A DNA stretch of 64,000 bases, taken from positions 62,001 through 126,000 of the forward strand of contig CAWEQW010000007.1 in assembly GCA_963811365.1 (NCBI GenBank), read 5' to 3'. The DNA comes from CAWEQW01 sp963811365 (lineage in GTDB: Bacteria > Actinomycetota > Actinomycetes > Propionibacteriales > Nocardioidaceae). Shown here one piece after another: positions 38,238 to 46,893 of the stretch (positions are counted from its first letter, which is position 1; each line of letters begins with the position of its first letter). Both the position numbers and the translations under genes were made by a program. Under the pieces are notes generated by a model. It was not told where the DNA came from and did not search any database. It saw nothing but the letters and a program-made list of their open reading frames with translations.

Positions 38238-38717
38238 ATGGCGTCGAGCCTGGATCCGAGCGACGACGACCTGCGCGCGTGCTGCGCCGCCGACGCGTGG
38301 CTGGGCCGGATGTCCGTGGCCCGCCCGTTCCGCTCCGCGAAGGCCGCCACCGCCCTCTCCGACGAGATCGTGCTCGGGCTCGACGACGCCGCTCTCGAAC
38401 AGGCCCTCTCCGCGCATGCGCGGATCGGTGAGCGCAGGCTCGGCAGCACCACCGAGGACCGCTGGTCCCGCACCGAGCAGGCCGGCGCCCTCACCGTCGC
38501 CACCGACCTGCAGCAGCTGCTCGTCGAGGGCAACCGCCGCTACGAGCAGCGCTTCGGGCGCGTCTTCCTGATCCGGGCAGCCGGCCGCTCCGCCGAGGAG
38601 ATGCTGACCGCGCTCGAGGAGCGGCTGGGGAACGACGACGACACCGAGCGCGACGTCGTACGACGTGAGCTCGCCGGCATCGTCCGGCTCCGGCTGCTGA
38701 AAGTGGTGGACGCCTGA
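38238..38717 (+). CDS. uraD: OHCU decarboxylase
   Basis: Decarboxylates 2-oxo-4-hydroxy-4-carboxy-5-ureidoimidazoline to S-allantoin. 159 aa, all-helical. The catalytic His is in SAHARIGER (most homologs have HPRIG) and the Glu in RTEQAG. FGRVFLIRAAGRS is the family motif near the C-terminus. A run of G/A (GGAGGGGGAGG) directly precedes ATG 38238. The stop overlaps the next start. Confidence 0.92.
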   Translation: MASSLDPSDDDLRACCAADAWLGRMSVARPFRSAKAATALSDEIVLGLDDAALEQALSAHARIGERRLGSTTEDRWSRTEQAGALTVATDLQQLLVEGNRRYEQRFGRVFLIRAAGRSAEEMLTALEERLGNDDDTERDVVRRELAGIVRLRLLKVVDA

Positions 38718-39046
38718 TGAGCTTGTCCAGTCACGTCCTCGACGCCGTCCGCGGCACCCCGGCGCGTGGCGTCGGCGTGCGGTGGGAACGCCGGAGCGAC
38801 GGCGGCTGGGATCCCGTGGCGCGGGCCGTCACCGACGACGACGGTCGGATCTCCCGCTGGGAGGCCCCGACACCGGCCGGCGAGCACCGGCTGGTGTTCG
38901 ACAGCGGCGGCTACTTCGGCGCCCAGGGCACCACGACCTTCTATCCCGAGGTGGTCGTGGTCTTCGAGGTCACCGACGCCGAGGCCCACCACCACGTGCC
39001 GCTGCTGCTCAGCCCCTTCGCCTACTCGACCTACCGGGGGTCGTGA
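38717..39046 (+). CDS. uraH: 5-hydroxyisourate hydrolase (transthyretin-like)
   Basis: Opens 5-hydroxyisourate to OHCU. 109 aa, normal for the family. LSSHVLDAVRGTPARGV carries the first conserved His, HHHVPLLLSPFAYSTYRGS carries the second group, and the protein ends in the diagnostic YRGS tetrapeptide. Expected as a cytosolic homotetramer. ATG overlaps the uraD stop, and its own stop overlaps the urate oxidase start. Confidence 0.95.
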   Translation: MSLSSHVLDAVRGTPARGVGVRWERRSDGGWDPVARAVTDDDGRISRWEAPTPAGEHRLVFDSGGYFGAQGTTTFYPEVVVVFEVTDAEAHHHVPLLLSPFAYSTYRGS

Positions 39047-39903
39047 TGGGCGGGCCGCGACTCGGGGGCAACCAGTACGGCAAGGCCGAGATCCGGCTGA
39101 TGAAGGTCGACCGCGACCAGCCCCGGCACGTGCTGCACGACCTCACCGTCAGCGTCGCGCTCTCCGGTGCCATGGAGGAGGTCCATCTCGTCGGCGACAA
39201 CCGGGCCGTGCTCCCCACCGACACCCAGAAGAACACCGTCTACGCGTTCGCCCGCGAGCACGGGGTCGACCAGGTGGAGGACTTCGCAGCACTGCTGGCC
39301 CGGCACTTCGTCGACACCCAGCAGGCTGTGCACCGGGCGAGGGTGAGCGTCGAGGAGCATGCCTGGGAGCGGCTGGGCGACCACTCGTTCGCCAGGACCG
39401 GTCGCGAGACGCGCACCGCCACGGTGACCCACGACGGCGACGGCACCAGGGTCCGGTCCGGGCTGCGCGACCTCGTGCTGCTCGGCTCCACGGCGTCGGA
39501 GTTCCGGGGCTTCGCCCAGGACCGCTACACGACACTCCCCGAGACCGACGACCGGATCCTGTGCACGTCGGTCGAGGCGCAGTGGCGGTGCACGGCGGCT
39601 CCGGCCGACTGGCAGGCGTCGTACGACGGCGTCCGGTCGGCGCTGGTGACGGCCTTCGCCGACACCTACAGCCGGTCGCTGCAGCAGACGCTCTACCAGA
39701 TGGGCTCCCGGATGGTGACGACCTGCGACGGGGTCGCCGAGGCTCGGCTGCGGCTGCCCAACCGGCACCACATCCTCGTCGACCTCGCGCCGTTCGGCCT
39801 GGACAACCCCAACGAGGTCTTCCACGTCGACGACAGGCCGTACGGGCTGATCGAGGCGACGGTCCTGGCCGAGGGATCCGAGGCCGACGAGGGGGTGTGG
39901 TGA
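39046..39903 (+). CDS. pucL: Urate oxidase (cofactor-free uricase)
   Basis: Oxidises urate to 5-hydroxyisourate with O2, giving H2O2. 285 aa with tandem T-fold halves. Catalytic set visible: Lys in NQYGKAEIRL, Thr in LPTDTQKNTVYAFA, and the His pair in LPNRHHILVDLAPFG. ATG 39046 overlaps the uraH stop. In some Bacillus proteins this domain is fused to OHCU decarboxylase, but here they are separate genes. Confidence 0.94.
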   Translation: MGGPRLGGNQYGKAEIRLMKVDRDQPRHVLHDLTVSVALSGAMEEVHLVGDNRAVLPTDTQKNTVYAFAREHGVDQVEDFAALLARHFVDTQQAVHRARVSVEEHAWERLGDHSFARTGRETRTATVTHDGDGTRVRSGLRDLVLLGSTASEFRGFAQDRYTTLPETDDRILCTSVEAQWRCTAAPADWQASYDGVRSALVTAFADTYSRSLQQTLYQMGSRMVTTCDGVAEARLRLPNRHHILVDLAPFGLDNPNEVFHVDDRPYGLIEATVLAEGSEADEGVW

Positions 39904-39906
39904 CCG

Positions 39907-40770
39907 ATGGACCTGCTGCAGCCACTGACCTGGGCGGAGGCGCTGACCGCCCGGGCGGAGCGGCCCGACCTCCTCCCGATCGCCGGTGGCACCGACGTGA
40001 TGGTGGACCTCAACTTCGGCCGGAGCCGTCCGGCGGGGCTGCTCGACCTGACGCGCCTCGACGAGCTCGGGTCCTGGTCGGTCACCGACGACGTGCTCCG
40101 GATCGGTGCCGGTGTCACCTACACGCAGGTCCAGTCGGACCTGGCGGGGCTGGCGCCCGGGCTGGCGATGGCCTCGCGCACGGTTGGCTCTCCCCAGATC
40201 CGCAACCGGGGGACGGTCGCGGGCAACCTCGGCTCCGCCTCCCCGGCGGGTGACGCGCACCCGCCGCTGCTGGCCTCCGGCGCCACCATCGAGGTCGAGT
40301 CGGTGCGGGGCCGGCGGCTTCTCGCGGCAGCGGCCTTCTTCACGGGGGTCAAGCGCAACGCGCTCGAGCCGGACGAGCTGATCCGGGCCGTGCACGTGCC
40401 GGTCACCGGCGGGCCGCAGCAGTTCGCCAAGATCGGCACCCGCAACGCCATGGTGATCGCCGTGGCGTCGTTCGGGCTCGCGTTGGACCCCGACGCGCGC
40501 CGGGTCGGCACCGGCATCGGGTCGGCTGCCCCGACCCCGCGGACCGCGCCGGCGGCGGAGGACCACCTGGCCGGCGAGCTCGACTGGGACGGACGCGCCC
40601 CGCTGGCCGCGCCCGTCGTACGCCGGTTCGGCGAGCTCGTGGCCGATGCCGCCGACCCCATCGACGACGTCCGCGGCAGCGCGGCCTACCGCCGGCACGC
40701 GCTGGCGGTGCTCGCGGCTCGCACCGCGACCTGGGCCTGGGACGAGCACCGCACGCAGCAGGCGTCATGA
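39907..40770 (+). CDS. Xanthine dehydrogenase family, FAD-binding subunit
   Basis: 287 aa. The FAD site is in PIAGGTDVMVDLNFG near residue 28 and in GSPQIRNRGTVAGNLGSASPAGD at about 97, the classic CoxM/XdhB flavin loops. It passes electrons from the iron-sulfur subunit to NAD or another acceptor. It precedes the 2Fe-2S subunit with a four-base overlap. With the downstream genes it makes a three-subunit molybdenum hydroxylase whose operon places it as xanthine/hypoxanthine dehydrogenase. Confidence 0.92.
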   Translation: MDLLQPLTWAEALTARAERPDLLPIAGGTDVMVDLNFGRSRPAGLLDLTRLDELGSWSVTDDVLRIGAGVTYTQVQSDLAGLAPGLAMASRTVGSPQIRNRGTVAGNLGSASPAGDAHPPLLASGATIEVESVRGRRLLAAAAFFTGVKRNALEPDELIRAVHVPVTGGPQQFAKIGTRNAMVIAVASFGLALDPDARRVGTGIGSAAPTPRTAPAAEDHLAGELDWDGRAPLAAPVVRRFGELVADAADPIDDVRGSAAYRRHALAVLAARTATWAWDEHRTQQAS

Positions 40771-41240
40771 GGGTCCGGTGCACGGTCAACGGCGAGCAGC
40801 GGGTCGCCGACGACGTCTGGGCGGGCGAGAGTCTGCTCCACCTCCTGCGCGAGCGGCTCGGGCTGCCCGGCTCCAAGAACGCCTGTGAGCAGGGCGAGTG
40901 CGGATCCTGCACGGTCTACCTCGACGAGGTCCTGGTGTGCTCGTGCCTGGTCGCGGGTGGCCAGGCCGAGGGCCGCACGGTCGTCACCGTGGAGGGGCTG
41001 GCCGAGGGTGACCGGCTCGACCCCGTGCAGCAGGCCTTCGTCGACGCGGGCGCCGTGCAGTGCGGGTTCTGCACGCCGGGCCTGGTCGTCGCCGTGCACG
41101 ACCTGCTGGACCGCGACCCCGAGCCGTCGGACGCCGACGTGCGCGAGGCGCTGGCCGGGAACCTCTGCCGCTGCACCGGCTACGAGAAGATCCTCGACGC
41201 GGTGCGGCTGGCTGCGTCGAGCGCGGGTGGCACCCGATGA
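40767..41240 (+). CDS. Xanthine dehydrogenase family, 2Fe-2S subunit
   Basis: 157 aa. Plant-type 2Fe-2S cluster ligands in NACEQGECGSCTVYLDEVLVCSC and the second, helical cluster in CGFCTPG and CRCTGYEKI, exactly as in CoxS/XdhC subunits. It relays electrons from the molybdenum centre to FAD. Overlaps both neighbours by four bases. Confidence 0.95.
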   Translation: MRVRCTVNGEQRVADDVWAGESLLHLLRERLGLPGSKNACEQGECGSCTVYLDEVLVCSCLVAGGQAEGRTVVTVEGLAEGDRLDPVQQAFVDAGAVQCGFCTPGLVVAVHDLLDRDPEPSDADVREALAGNLCRCTGYEKILDAVRLAASSAGGTR

Positions 41241-42601
41241 CCACGGTGATCCAGCACTGCGCAGTCGCCACCGTGGATGCGGTGGGCACGGAGTACGCCG
41301 ACGGTCACGTCGTCGTCGAGGGGTCGCGGATCGCCGCGGTGGGTGCCGGCGCGGCACCTGCCTCGGTCACCGAGCGTGCGGACACCGTGCTCGACGCCCG
41401 CGGCTGCCTGGCGACGCCGGGTCTGGTCAACACCCACCATCACCTCTACCAGTGGGCGACCCGTGGGCTGGCCCAGCAGGAGGACCTGTTCGGCTGGCTC
41501 ACCACGCTCTACCCGATCTGGGAGGGACTCGACGAGGACGTCGTGGGAGCGGCCGCAGCGGCGGGCCTCGGCTGGCTCGCGCGCACCGGCTGCACCAGCA
41601 CCACCGACCACCACTACGTGTTCCCGCGCGACGGCGGCGACGTGCTCGGTGCGACGGTCGAGGCCGCGCGCGAGGTCGGCCTGCGCTTCCACCCGACCCG
41701 CGGGTCGATGGACCTCGGGCAGAGCCGGGGCGGGCTGCCGCCGGACTCCGTCGTGGAGACGACCGAGGCAGCGCTGACGGGCACGCAGCGGGCGCTCGAG
41801 GAGCACCATGACCCGGCGCCGGGCTCGATGCTGCGGATGGGCGTCTCGCCCTGCTCACCGTTCTCCGTGACCGGGGACCTGATGCGTGAGGCCGCCGCGC
41901 TGGCCCGAGAACGCGGCGTACGCCTGCACACCCACCTCGCCGAGACGCTCGACGAGGATGACTTCTGCCGCTCGAACGTCGGCTGCTCGCCGATGGAGTA
42001 CGTCGAGCGCCTGGGCTGGCTGGGCGACGACGTGTGGCTCGCCCACTGCGTGCACCTCGACCAGGAGGGCGTGACCCGGCTCGCCGACTCGGGCACCGCG
42101 GTGGCGCACTGCCCGACCAGCAACGCCCGCCTCGGCACCGGGCTCGCACCGGTCGCCGCGCTCCGGGAGCAGGGAGTCGCCGTCGGACTCGGCGTCGACG
42201 GGGCCGCCTCCAACGAGGAGGGCTCGCTGGCGACCGAGCTGCACGCGGCGGCGATGGTGGCCCGGCTCCGAGGTGGCCCCGGCGCGCTGAGCGCCCGCGA
42301 GGCGCTGGCGCTGGGCACCATCGGCGGCGCCCGCGTGCTGGGACGCGAGGACGAGCTCGGCTCGCTGGAGCCGGGCAAGCTCGCGGACCTCGCGCTCTGG
42401 CGCGTCGACGGGCTCGCCCAGGCCGGCTGCGAGGACCCCGTCGCGGCGCTGGTCCTCGGGTCGCGGCCGCCGCTGGCGCTTCTCCTGGTGGGAGGATCGG
42501 CGGTCGTGCAGGACGACGTGCTGCTGACGACCGACGAGCACCGGCTGGCCGGGCGGGCGGCCACCGCCACCCGCACGCTGCTGGCGCGGAGCGGACGATG
42601 A
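41237..42601 (+). CDS. 8-oxoguanine/guanine deaminase-like amidohydrolase
   Basis: 454 aa, ATZ/TRZ branch of the amidohydrolase superfamily. Metal ligands: NTHHHLYQW (HxH), HTHLAET, LAHCVHL and GLGVDGAASNEEGSL with the catalytic Asp. The NTHHHLYQ form and overall length fit 8-oxoguanine deaminases better than classical guanine deaminase (family inference). Set between the iron-sulfur and molybdenum subunits of xanthine dehydrogenase, with four-base overlaps on both sides, so an aminopurine-deamination role feeding xanthine or urate is well supported. Confidence 0.85.
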   Translation: MTTVIQHCAVATVDAVGTEYADGHVVVEGSRIAAVGAGAAPASVTERADTVLDARGCLATPGLVNTHHHLYQWATRGLAQQEDLFGWLTTLYPIWEGLDEDVVGAAAAAGLGWLARTGCTSTTDHHYVFPRDGGDVLGATVEAAREVGLRFHPTRGSMDLGQSRGGLPPDSVVETTEAALTGTQRALEEHHDPAPGSMLRMGVSPCSPFSVTGDLMREAAALARERGVRLHTHLAETLDEDDFCRSNVGCSPMEYVERLGWLGDDVWLAHCVHLDQEGVTRLADSGTAVAHCPTSNARLGTGLAPVAALREQGVAVGLGVDGAASNEEGSLATELHAAAMVARLRGGPGALSAREALALGTIGGARVLGREDELGSLEPGKLADLALWRVDGLAQAGCEDPVAALVLGSRPPLALLLVGGSAVVQDDVLLTTDEHRLAGRAATATRTLLARSGR

Positions 42602-44895
42602 CCTCCGCGCCGGGCCGGACCCGCACCCACACCCGCGGCGGGGTGGGCGACAGCGTCCAGCGCCCCGACGGCGGGCTCAAGGTGCGTGGGGAGTTCGCGT
42701 TCTCCTCCGACCTGTGGATGGACGGGATGCTGTGGGGCACCACCCTTCGCAGCCCGTCCCCCCACGCCCGGATCACCGGCATCCGCACCGCCGCCGCTCT
42801 CGCCGTACCCGGCGTGTTCGCCGTGCTGACCCACGAGGACGTGCCCGGGGTGAACGCCTACGGCCTGGAGCACCGCGACCAGCCGGTGCTGGCCCACGAC
42901 CGGGTGCGCTACCAGGGGGAGCCGGTCGCGCTGGTAGCGGCCGACCATCCCGAGACCGCCCGCCGCGCCGCGACGCTGGTCGAGGTGGACTACGAGGACC
43001 TGCCGCGCGTCACCGACCCCCGGGCGGCGGTGCGCGGAGAGTGCGAGGCACTCCACCCCGACGGCAACACGGTGCGCCACGTCAGGATCCGACACGGCGA
43101 CCCGGCGGCCGCGGCCCCGGTGGTCGTCTCCGGCGAGTACGAGGTCGGCATGCAGGACCAGGCGTTCCTCGGGCCGGAGTCGGGGCTCGCAGCCCCCGCC
43201 GTGGACGGCGGGGTCGACCTCTACGTCGCCACGCAGTGGCTGCACGTGGACCGGAGCCAGGTGGCCTACGCACTGGGCCTCGACGAGGAGCTCGTGCGGA
43301 TCACGCTGGCCGGCGTCGGGGGGGCGTTCGGGGCGCGCGAGGACCTGTCCGTCCAGGTGCACGCGTGCATGCTGGCGCTGCGCACCGGGCGGCCGGTGAA
43401 GATGGTGTACTCCCGGGAGGAGTCGTTCTTCGGGCACGTCCACCGCCACCCGGCCTGGATGCGCTACGAGCACGGCGCCGACGAGGAGGGCCGGCTGGTC
43501 TTCGTGCGGGCCGAGATCGTGCTCGACGGGGGCGCGTACGCCTCCAGCACCCCGGCGGTCGTCGCCAACGCCGCCACGATGGGCGCGGGGCCCTACGTCG
43601 TGCCCCACGTCGCCATCGACTGCTACGGCGCCTACACCAACAACCCTCCCTGCGGCGCGATGCGCGGCTTCGGAGCGGTGCAGGCCGCGTTCGGCTACGA
43701 GTCGCAGATGGACCGGCTCGCCGAGGCGGTGGGCCTCGACCCTGCCGAGATCCGGGTGCGCAACGGGCTGGCCGAGGGTGACCCGGTCGCCACGGGGCAG
43801 GTGCTGGACTCGGCAGCCCCTGTCGCCGACCTGGTGCGCCGGGTGCGCGACATGCCGCTGCCACCGCCCCGCTCGCCGGACCTGCGGTCGCTGCCCGGCG
43901 GCGTTGCCAACACCACGCACGGTGAGGGCGTACGCCGCGGCGTCGGCTACGGCGTCGGCATCAAGAACATCTGCTTCTCTGAGGGCTTCGACGACTACTC
44001 GACCGCGCACGTGTCCGTGCACGTCGTCGGCGACGAGCCGGTGGTCACCGTGCGCACGGCTGCGGTGGAGGTCGGGCAGGGACTCGTGACGGTGCAGGAG
44101 CAGATCGCGCGCACCGAGCTGGGCATCGAGCAGGTGCGCGTCGAGACCGCCGACACCCGGGTGGGCTCGGCGGGGTCGACGTCGGCGTCGCGGCAGACCT
44201 ACGTCACCGGCGGCGCGGTGCGGGCCGCCTGCCGCGAGGTCGCCGCCGAGCTGCTGGCGCGGGCGACGGTCGCTTCCGGCGTGGAGCCGGAGTCCGTCGC
44301 CGGTGTGTGGCGCCTCGAGGGCGGTCACGTCGTCGGGTCGGACGGGCAACGGGTGGCCGCGGTGGTGGACCTGGCCGGCGACGACGGCATCGAGCGCGCG
44401 GTCGAGTGGCGGCACCGCCCGACCACGACGCTGGACCCGGAGACCGGGCAGGGCAGAGCCCACGTGCAGTTCGGCTTCGCCGCGCACCGGGCCGTCGTCG
44501 ACGTGGACGTGGAGCTGGGCCTGGTGAAGGTGGTGGCGCTCGACTGCGCCCAGGACGTCGGGCGGGCGCTCAACCCCGGCGCGGTCCTCGGCCAGATCCA
44601 CGGCGGCAGTGCCCAGGGGCTCGGGCTGGCCGTCATGGAGGAGATCCAGGTCGTCGACGGGCTGGTGCGCAACCCGTCATTCACCGACTACCTGATCCCC
44701 ACCGTGCTCGACATGCCGCCGATGCGAGTAGACGTGCTCGAGCTGGAGGACCCGCACGCGCCGTACGGCCTGCGGGGTGTCGGGGAGCCCCCGACGATCT
44801 CCTCGACACCGGCCATCGTCGCCGCGATCCGCGCGGCCACCGGGCTCGCCCTCACCCGGGTCCCGGTGCGGCCCGAGCACCTGACGGGCACCTGA
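42598..44895 (+). CDS. Xanthine dehydrogenase family, molybdopterin-binding catalytic subunit
   Basis: Hydroxylates hypoxanthine/xanthine to urate. 765 aa. VGGAFGAREDLSVQ and AMRGFGAVQAAFGYE bind the molybdenum cofactor, VGQGLVTVQEQIARTELG follows, and Glu730 in GVGEPPTISS is the invariant catalytic base. No signal peptide, so cytoplasmic. ATG overlaps the deaminase stop. It is the last gene of the operon; a small CACCTG/CAGGTG hairpin overlaps the stop codon but is too short to call a terminator. Confidence 0.93.
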   Translation: MTSAPGRTRTHTRGGVGDSVQRPDGGLKVRGEFAFSSDLWMDGMLWGTTLRSPSPHARITGIRTAAALAVPGVFAVLTHEDVPGVNAYGLEHRDQPVLAHDRVRYQGEPVALVAADHPETARRAATLVEVDYEDLPRVTDPRAAVRGECEALHPDGNTVRHVRIRHGDPAAAAPVVVSGEYEVGMQDQAFLGPESGLAAPAVDGGVDLYVATQWLHVDRSQVAYALGLDEELVRITLAGVGGAFGAREDLSVQVHACMLALRTGRPVKMVYSREESFFGHVHRHPAWMRYEHGADEEGRLVFVRAEIVLDGGAYASSTPAVVANAATMGAGPYVVPHVAIDCYGAYTNNPPCGAMRGFGAVQAAFGYESQMDRLAEAVGLDPAEIRVRNGLAEGDPVATGQVLDSAAPVADLVRRVRDMPLPPPRSPDLRSLPGGVANTTHGEGVRRGVGYGVGIKNICFSEGFDDYSTAHVSVHVVGDEPVVTVRTAAVEVGQGLVTVQEQIARTELGIEQVRVETADTRVGSAGSTSASRQTYVTGGAVRAACREVAAELLARATVASGVEPESVAGVWRLEGGHVVGSDGQRVAAVVDLAGDDGIERAVEWRHRPTTTLDPETGQGRAHVQFGFAAHRAVVDVDVELGLVKVVALDCAQDVGRALNPGAVLGQIHGGSAQGLGLAVMEEIQVVDGLVRNPSFTDYLIPTVLDMPPMRVDVLELEDPHAPYGLRGVGEPPTISSTPAIVAAIRAATGLALTRVPVRPEHLTGT

Positions 44896-45043
44896 CCCGA
44901 CAGGTGTAGCGCCGCCCCACCTCGGGGATGCCGCCCCACCGCTGCGTACGGTCCTGCTTCCCCGTGATCGACTCGCGTGGAACCGCCCTGGTCAGGGGTC
45001 GGTTGACGTACTGCCCACCGGCAGGGACCGGTCGCGAAGCCCG

Positions 45044-45901
45044 CTACTCCTTGACCGCTGAGCTGGCGACGCTTTGCACGAAGAAGCGTTGGAAGACGAG
45101 GAACAAGATGATGACCGGCATCACGAGGAGGGTTCCGAACGCGAAGACGGCTCCCCAGTCCGGTGGCTGTTGGGCCGAGAAGACTCCGATCTCGAGCGGG
45201 AGTGGTCTCACCGACGGATCGGTGACCACGAGCGACGGCCAGAGGAACTGGCCCCAAGAGCTGAGGAAGGTGAGAATCGCGACCGTGGCGAAGACGGGCT
45301 TGCTGTTCGGTACGACGATGCGGAAGAAGGTGCCGAACGGTCCGAGGCCGTCTAGCTTGGCGGCCTCCTCCACACTGACGTTCGTGGAGAGGAAGAAGGT
45401 GTAGAACAAGAAGATCGCGAACGCGTTGGCGACGAAGGGCAGGATCTGCACGATGACTGTGTCCCGCTGGCCTTGAAGCATGTAGAGCAGCGGCACGGCG
45501 ACTGCCTCGAACGGGACGATGACGAGCAGCACAACGAGGGTGAACACCGCATCGCGCCCTCTCCATTGCAGGCGGGCGAAGGAGTAGGCGGCCATCGAGT
45601 TGACGACGAGCCCGATCAGGACGATCGCGGTGGAGATGATGATCGAGTTGACGAAGAACCGGACGAAGTAGCCGGTGCTGTCAGAGGACAGGGACCGGAA
45701 CACGTTGGCGTAGTTGTCGAGTGACAGGTCGGTCGGCAGGAAGCCGGCGAACCCGTCGAGGACCTTGTTGCTCGGCTTGAGGCTCCCGAGAAGCAGGTAG
45801 TAGATGGGCGCGAAGAAGAGCACCGCCAAGATCGTCAGGATCGCGTAGTCGCGGCCACGGGCGAGCCGCGCTCTGTTCGACATGGTGCGGGAAGTGCTCA
45901 T
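45044..45901 (-). CDS. Sugar ABC transporter permease, MalG type
   Basis: 285 aa with six hydrophobic helices. The EAA loop, VEEAAKLDGLGPFGTFFRIVVPNSKP, contacts the ATPase. First helix YAILTILAVLFFAPIYYLL, followed by the periplasmic loop typical of MalG. Last gene of the minus-strand operon; its start overlaps the stop of the MalF-type gene. No ATPase gene is present in the window, so a shared MsiK-like ATPase encoded elsewhere is likely. Confidence 0.92.
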   Translation of the reverse strand: MSTSRTMSNRARLARGRDYAILTILAVLFFAPIYYLLLGSLKPSNKVLDGFAGFLPTDLSLDNYANVFRSLSSDSTGYFVRFFVNSIIISTAIVLIGLVVNSMAAYSFARLQWRGRDAVFTLVVLLVIVPFEAVAVPLLYMLQGQRDTVIVQILPFVANAFAIFLFYTFFLSTNVSVEEAAKLDGLGPFGTFFRIVVPNSKPVFATVAILTFLSSWGQFLWPSLVVTDPSVRPLPLEIGVFSAQQPPDWGAVFAFGTLLVMPVIILFLVFQRFFVQSVASSAVKE

Positions 45902-46887
45902 CCTTCACTCCTCTGGCTCAAGAGGCGGCGCTGCAGAAGCGTGATCGCCACCACGATCACGAAGAAGATGACCGTCATCGCCGAGGCGAGGCCGACGTTG
46001 TTCGCGTTGCTGGCTGCCGACGTCGCGCTGTAGAGCACGGTTCTCAGCGCTTCCTCGTTGCCACCTGCTGTCCGGATCAGGATGTAGACCTGGTCGTAGA
46101 CCCGGAAGGCGTAGATGGTGGTCAGCAGGATCACGAAGATCAGGGTGTTCCTGACACCGGGGATCGTGATGTGGATGAACTGTTGCCACGTGTTCGCCCG
46201 GTCCAGTGCGGCAGCCTCGTATCGCTCCTCGGGGATCTCCTGCAGTGCGGCGAGGATGATGATCATCTGGAATCCGACGCCCTGCCAGATCGACAGGACG
46301 ATCACCGATCCCAGCGCGGTCGCCGACGACCCGAGCCAGTCGTGGCTGGACACGTTGCCGGCTGTCACGAAGCTGAGCGCGGCATTGAGCAGCCCGTTGC
46401 TCCCGCGATCGAGGATCAGGCGCCAGACCACAGCCACCAGCGCCATCGGGAAGACGACGGGGAGGAAGAAGAAGGCGCGGAACAACGGGATCCCTTTGAG
46501 CTTGCGGTTCAGCAAGACCGCCAGCAGCAACGCGAGCCCTGTCTGGAGGGGGATCACGACGAGCGCGAAGACGAAGTTGTTCAGCAGCGACCGCAGAAAG
46601 GGTCCGGAGGTGACCGGGTCCGTGAACAGCCGGACGTAGTACTCGAGACCGAGAAAGGTCGGGGGTCGGACCTGGTTGAGCTGGGCATTGAAGAAGGACA
46701 GACCGATCGCGATGACGAAGGGAAGGGCGACGAAGACGGCCAGACCCAGGGTCGCCGGGGTCGCCATCAAGATGGCCGGGGCAGCCTCCCGCCACCTCTG
46801 CTTTCGGCGACGGACTCGGGAAGGGTCGGCGTCCGCGAGGCCGGAGGGTTCAGTACTGCCTCCGCTGTGGCGCAGTGTCAGGTTCAT
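45898..46887 (-). CDS. Sugar ABC transporter permease, MalF type
   Basis: 329 aa, six hydrophobic helices after a basic N-terminus (RRRKQRWREAAPA). The EAA-type loop PEERYEAAALDRANTWQQFIHITIPG is intact. First helix ILMATPATLGLAVFVALPF. Lies seven bases downstream of the binding-protein gene. Confidence 0.92.
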   Translation of the reverse strand: MNLTLRHSGGSTEPSGLADADPSRVRRRKQRWREAAPAILMATPATLGLAVFVALPFVIAIGLSFFNAQLNQVRPPTFLGLEYYVRLFTDPVTSGPFLRSLLNNFVFALVVIPLQTGLALLLAVLLNRKLKGIPLFRAFFFLPVVFPMALVAVVWRLILDRGSNGLLNAALSFVTAGNVSSHDWLGSSATALGSVIVLSIWQGVGFQMIIILAALQEIPEERYEAAALDRANTWQQFIHITIPGVRNTLIFVILLTTIYAFRVYDQVYILIRTAGGNEEALRTVLYSATSAASNANNVGLASAMTVIFFVIVVAITLLQRRLLSQRSEG

Positions 46888-46893
46888 GAGCTG

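Noticed and set aside
44889..44906. CACCTG/CAGGTG hairpin at the end of the purine operon
   Set aside because: Only a six-base stem overlapping the stop codon; too weak to call a terminator.
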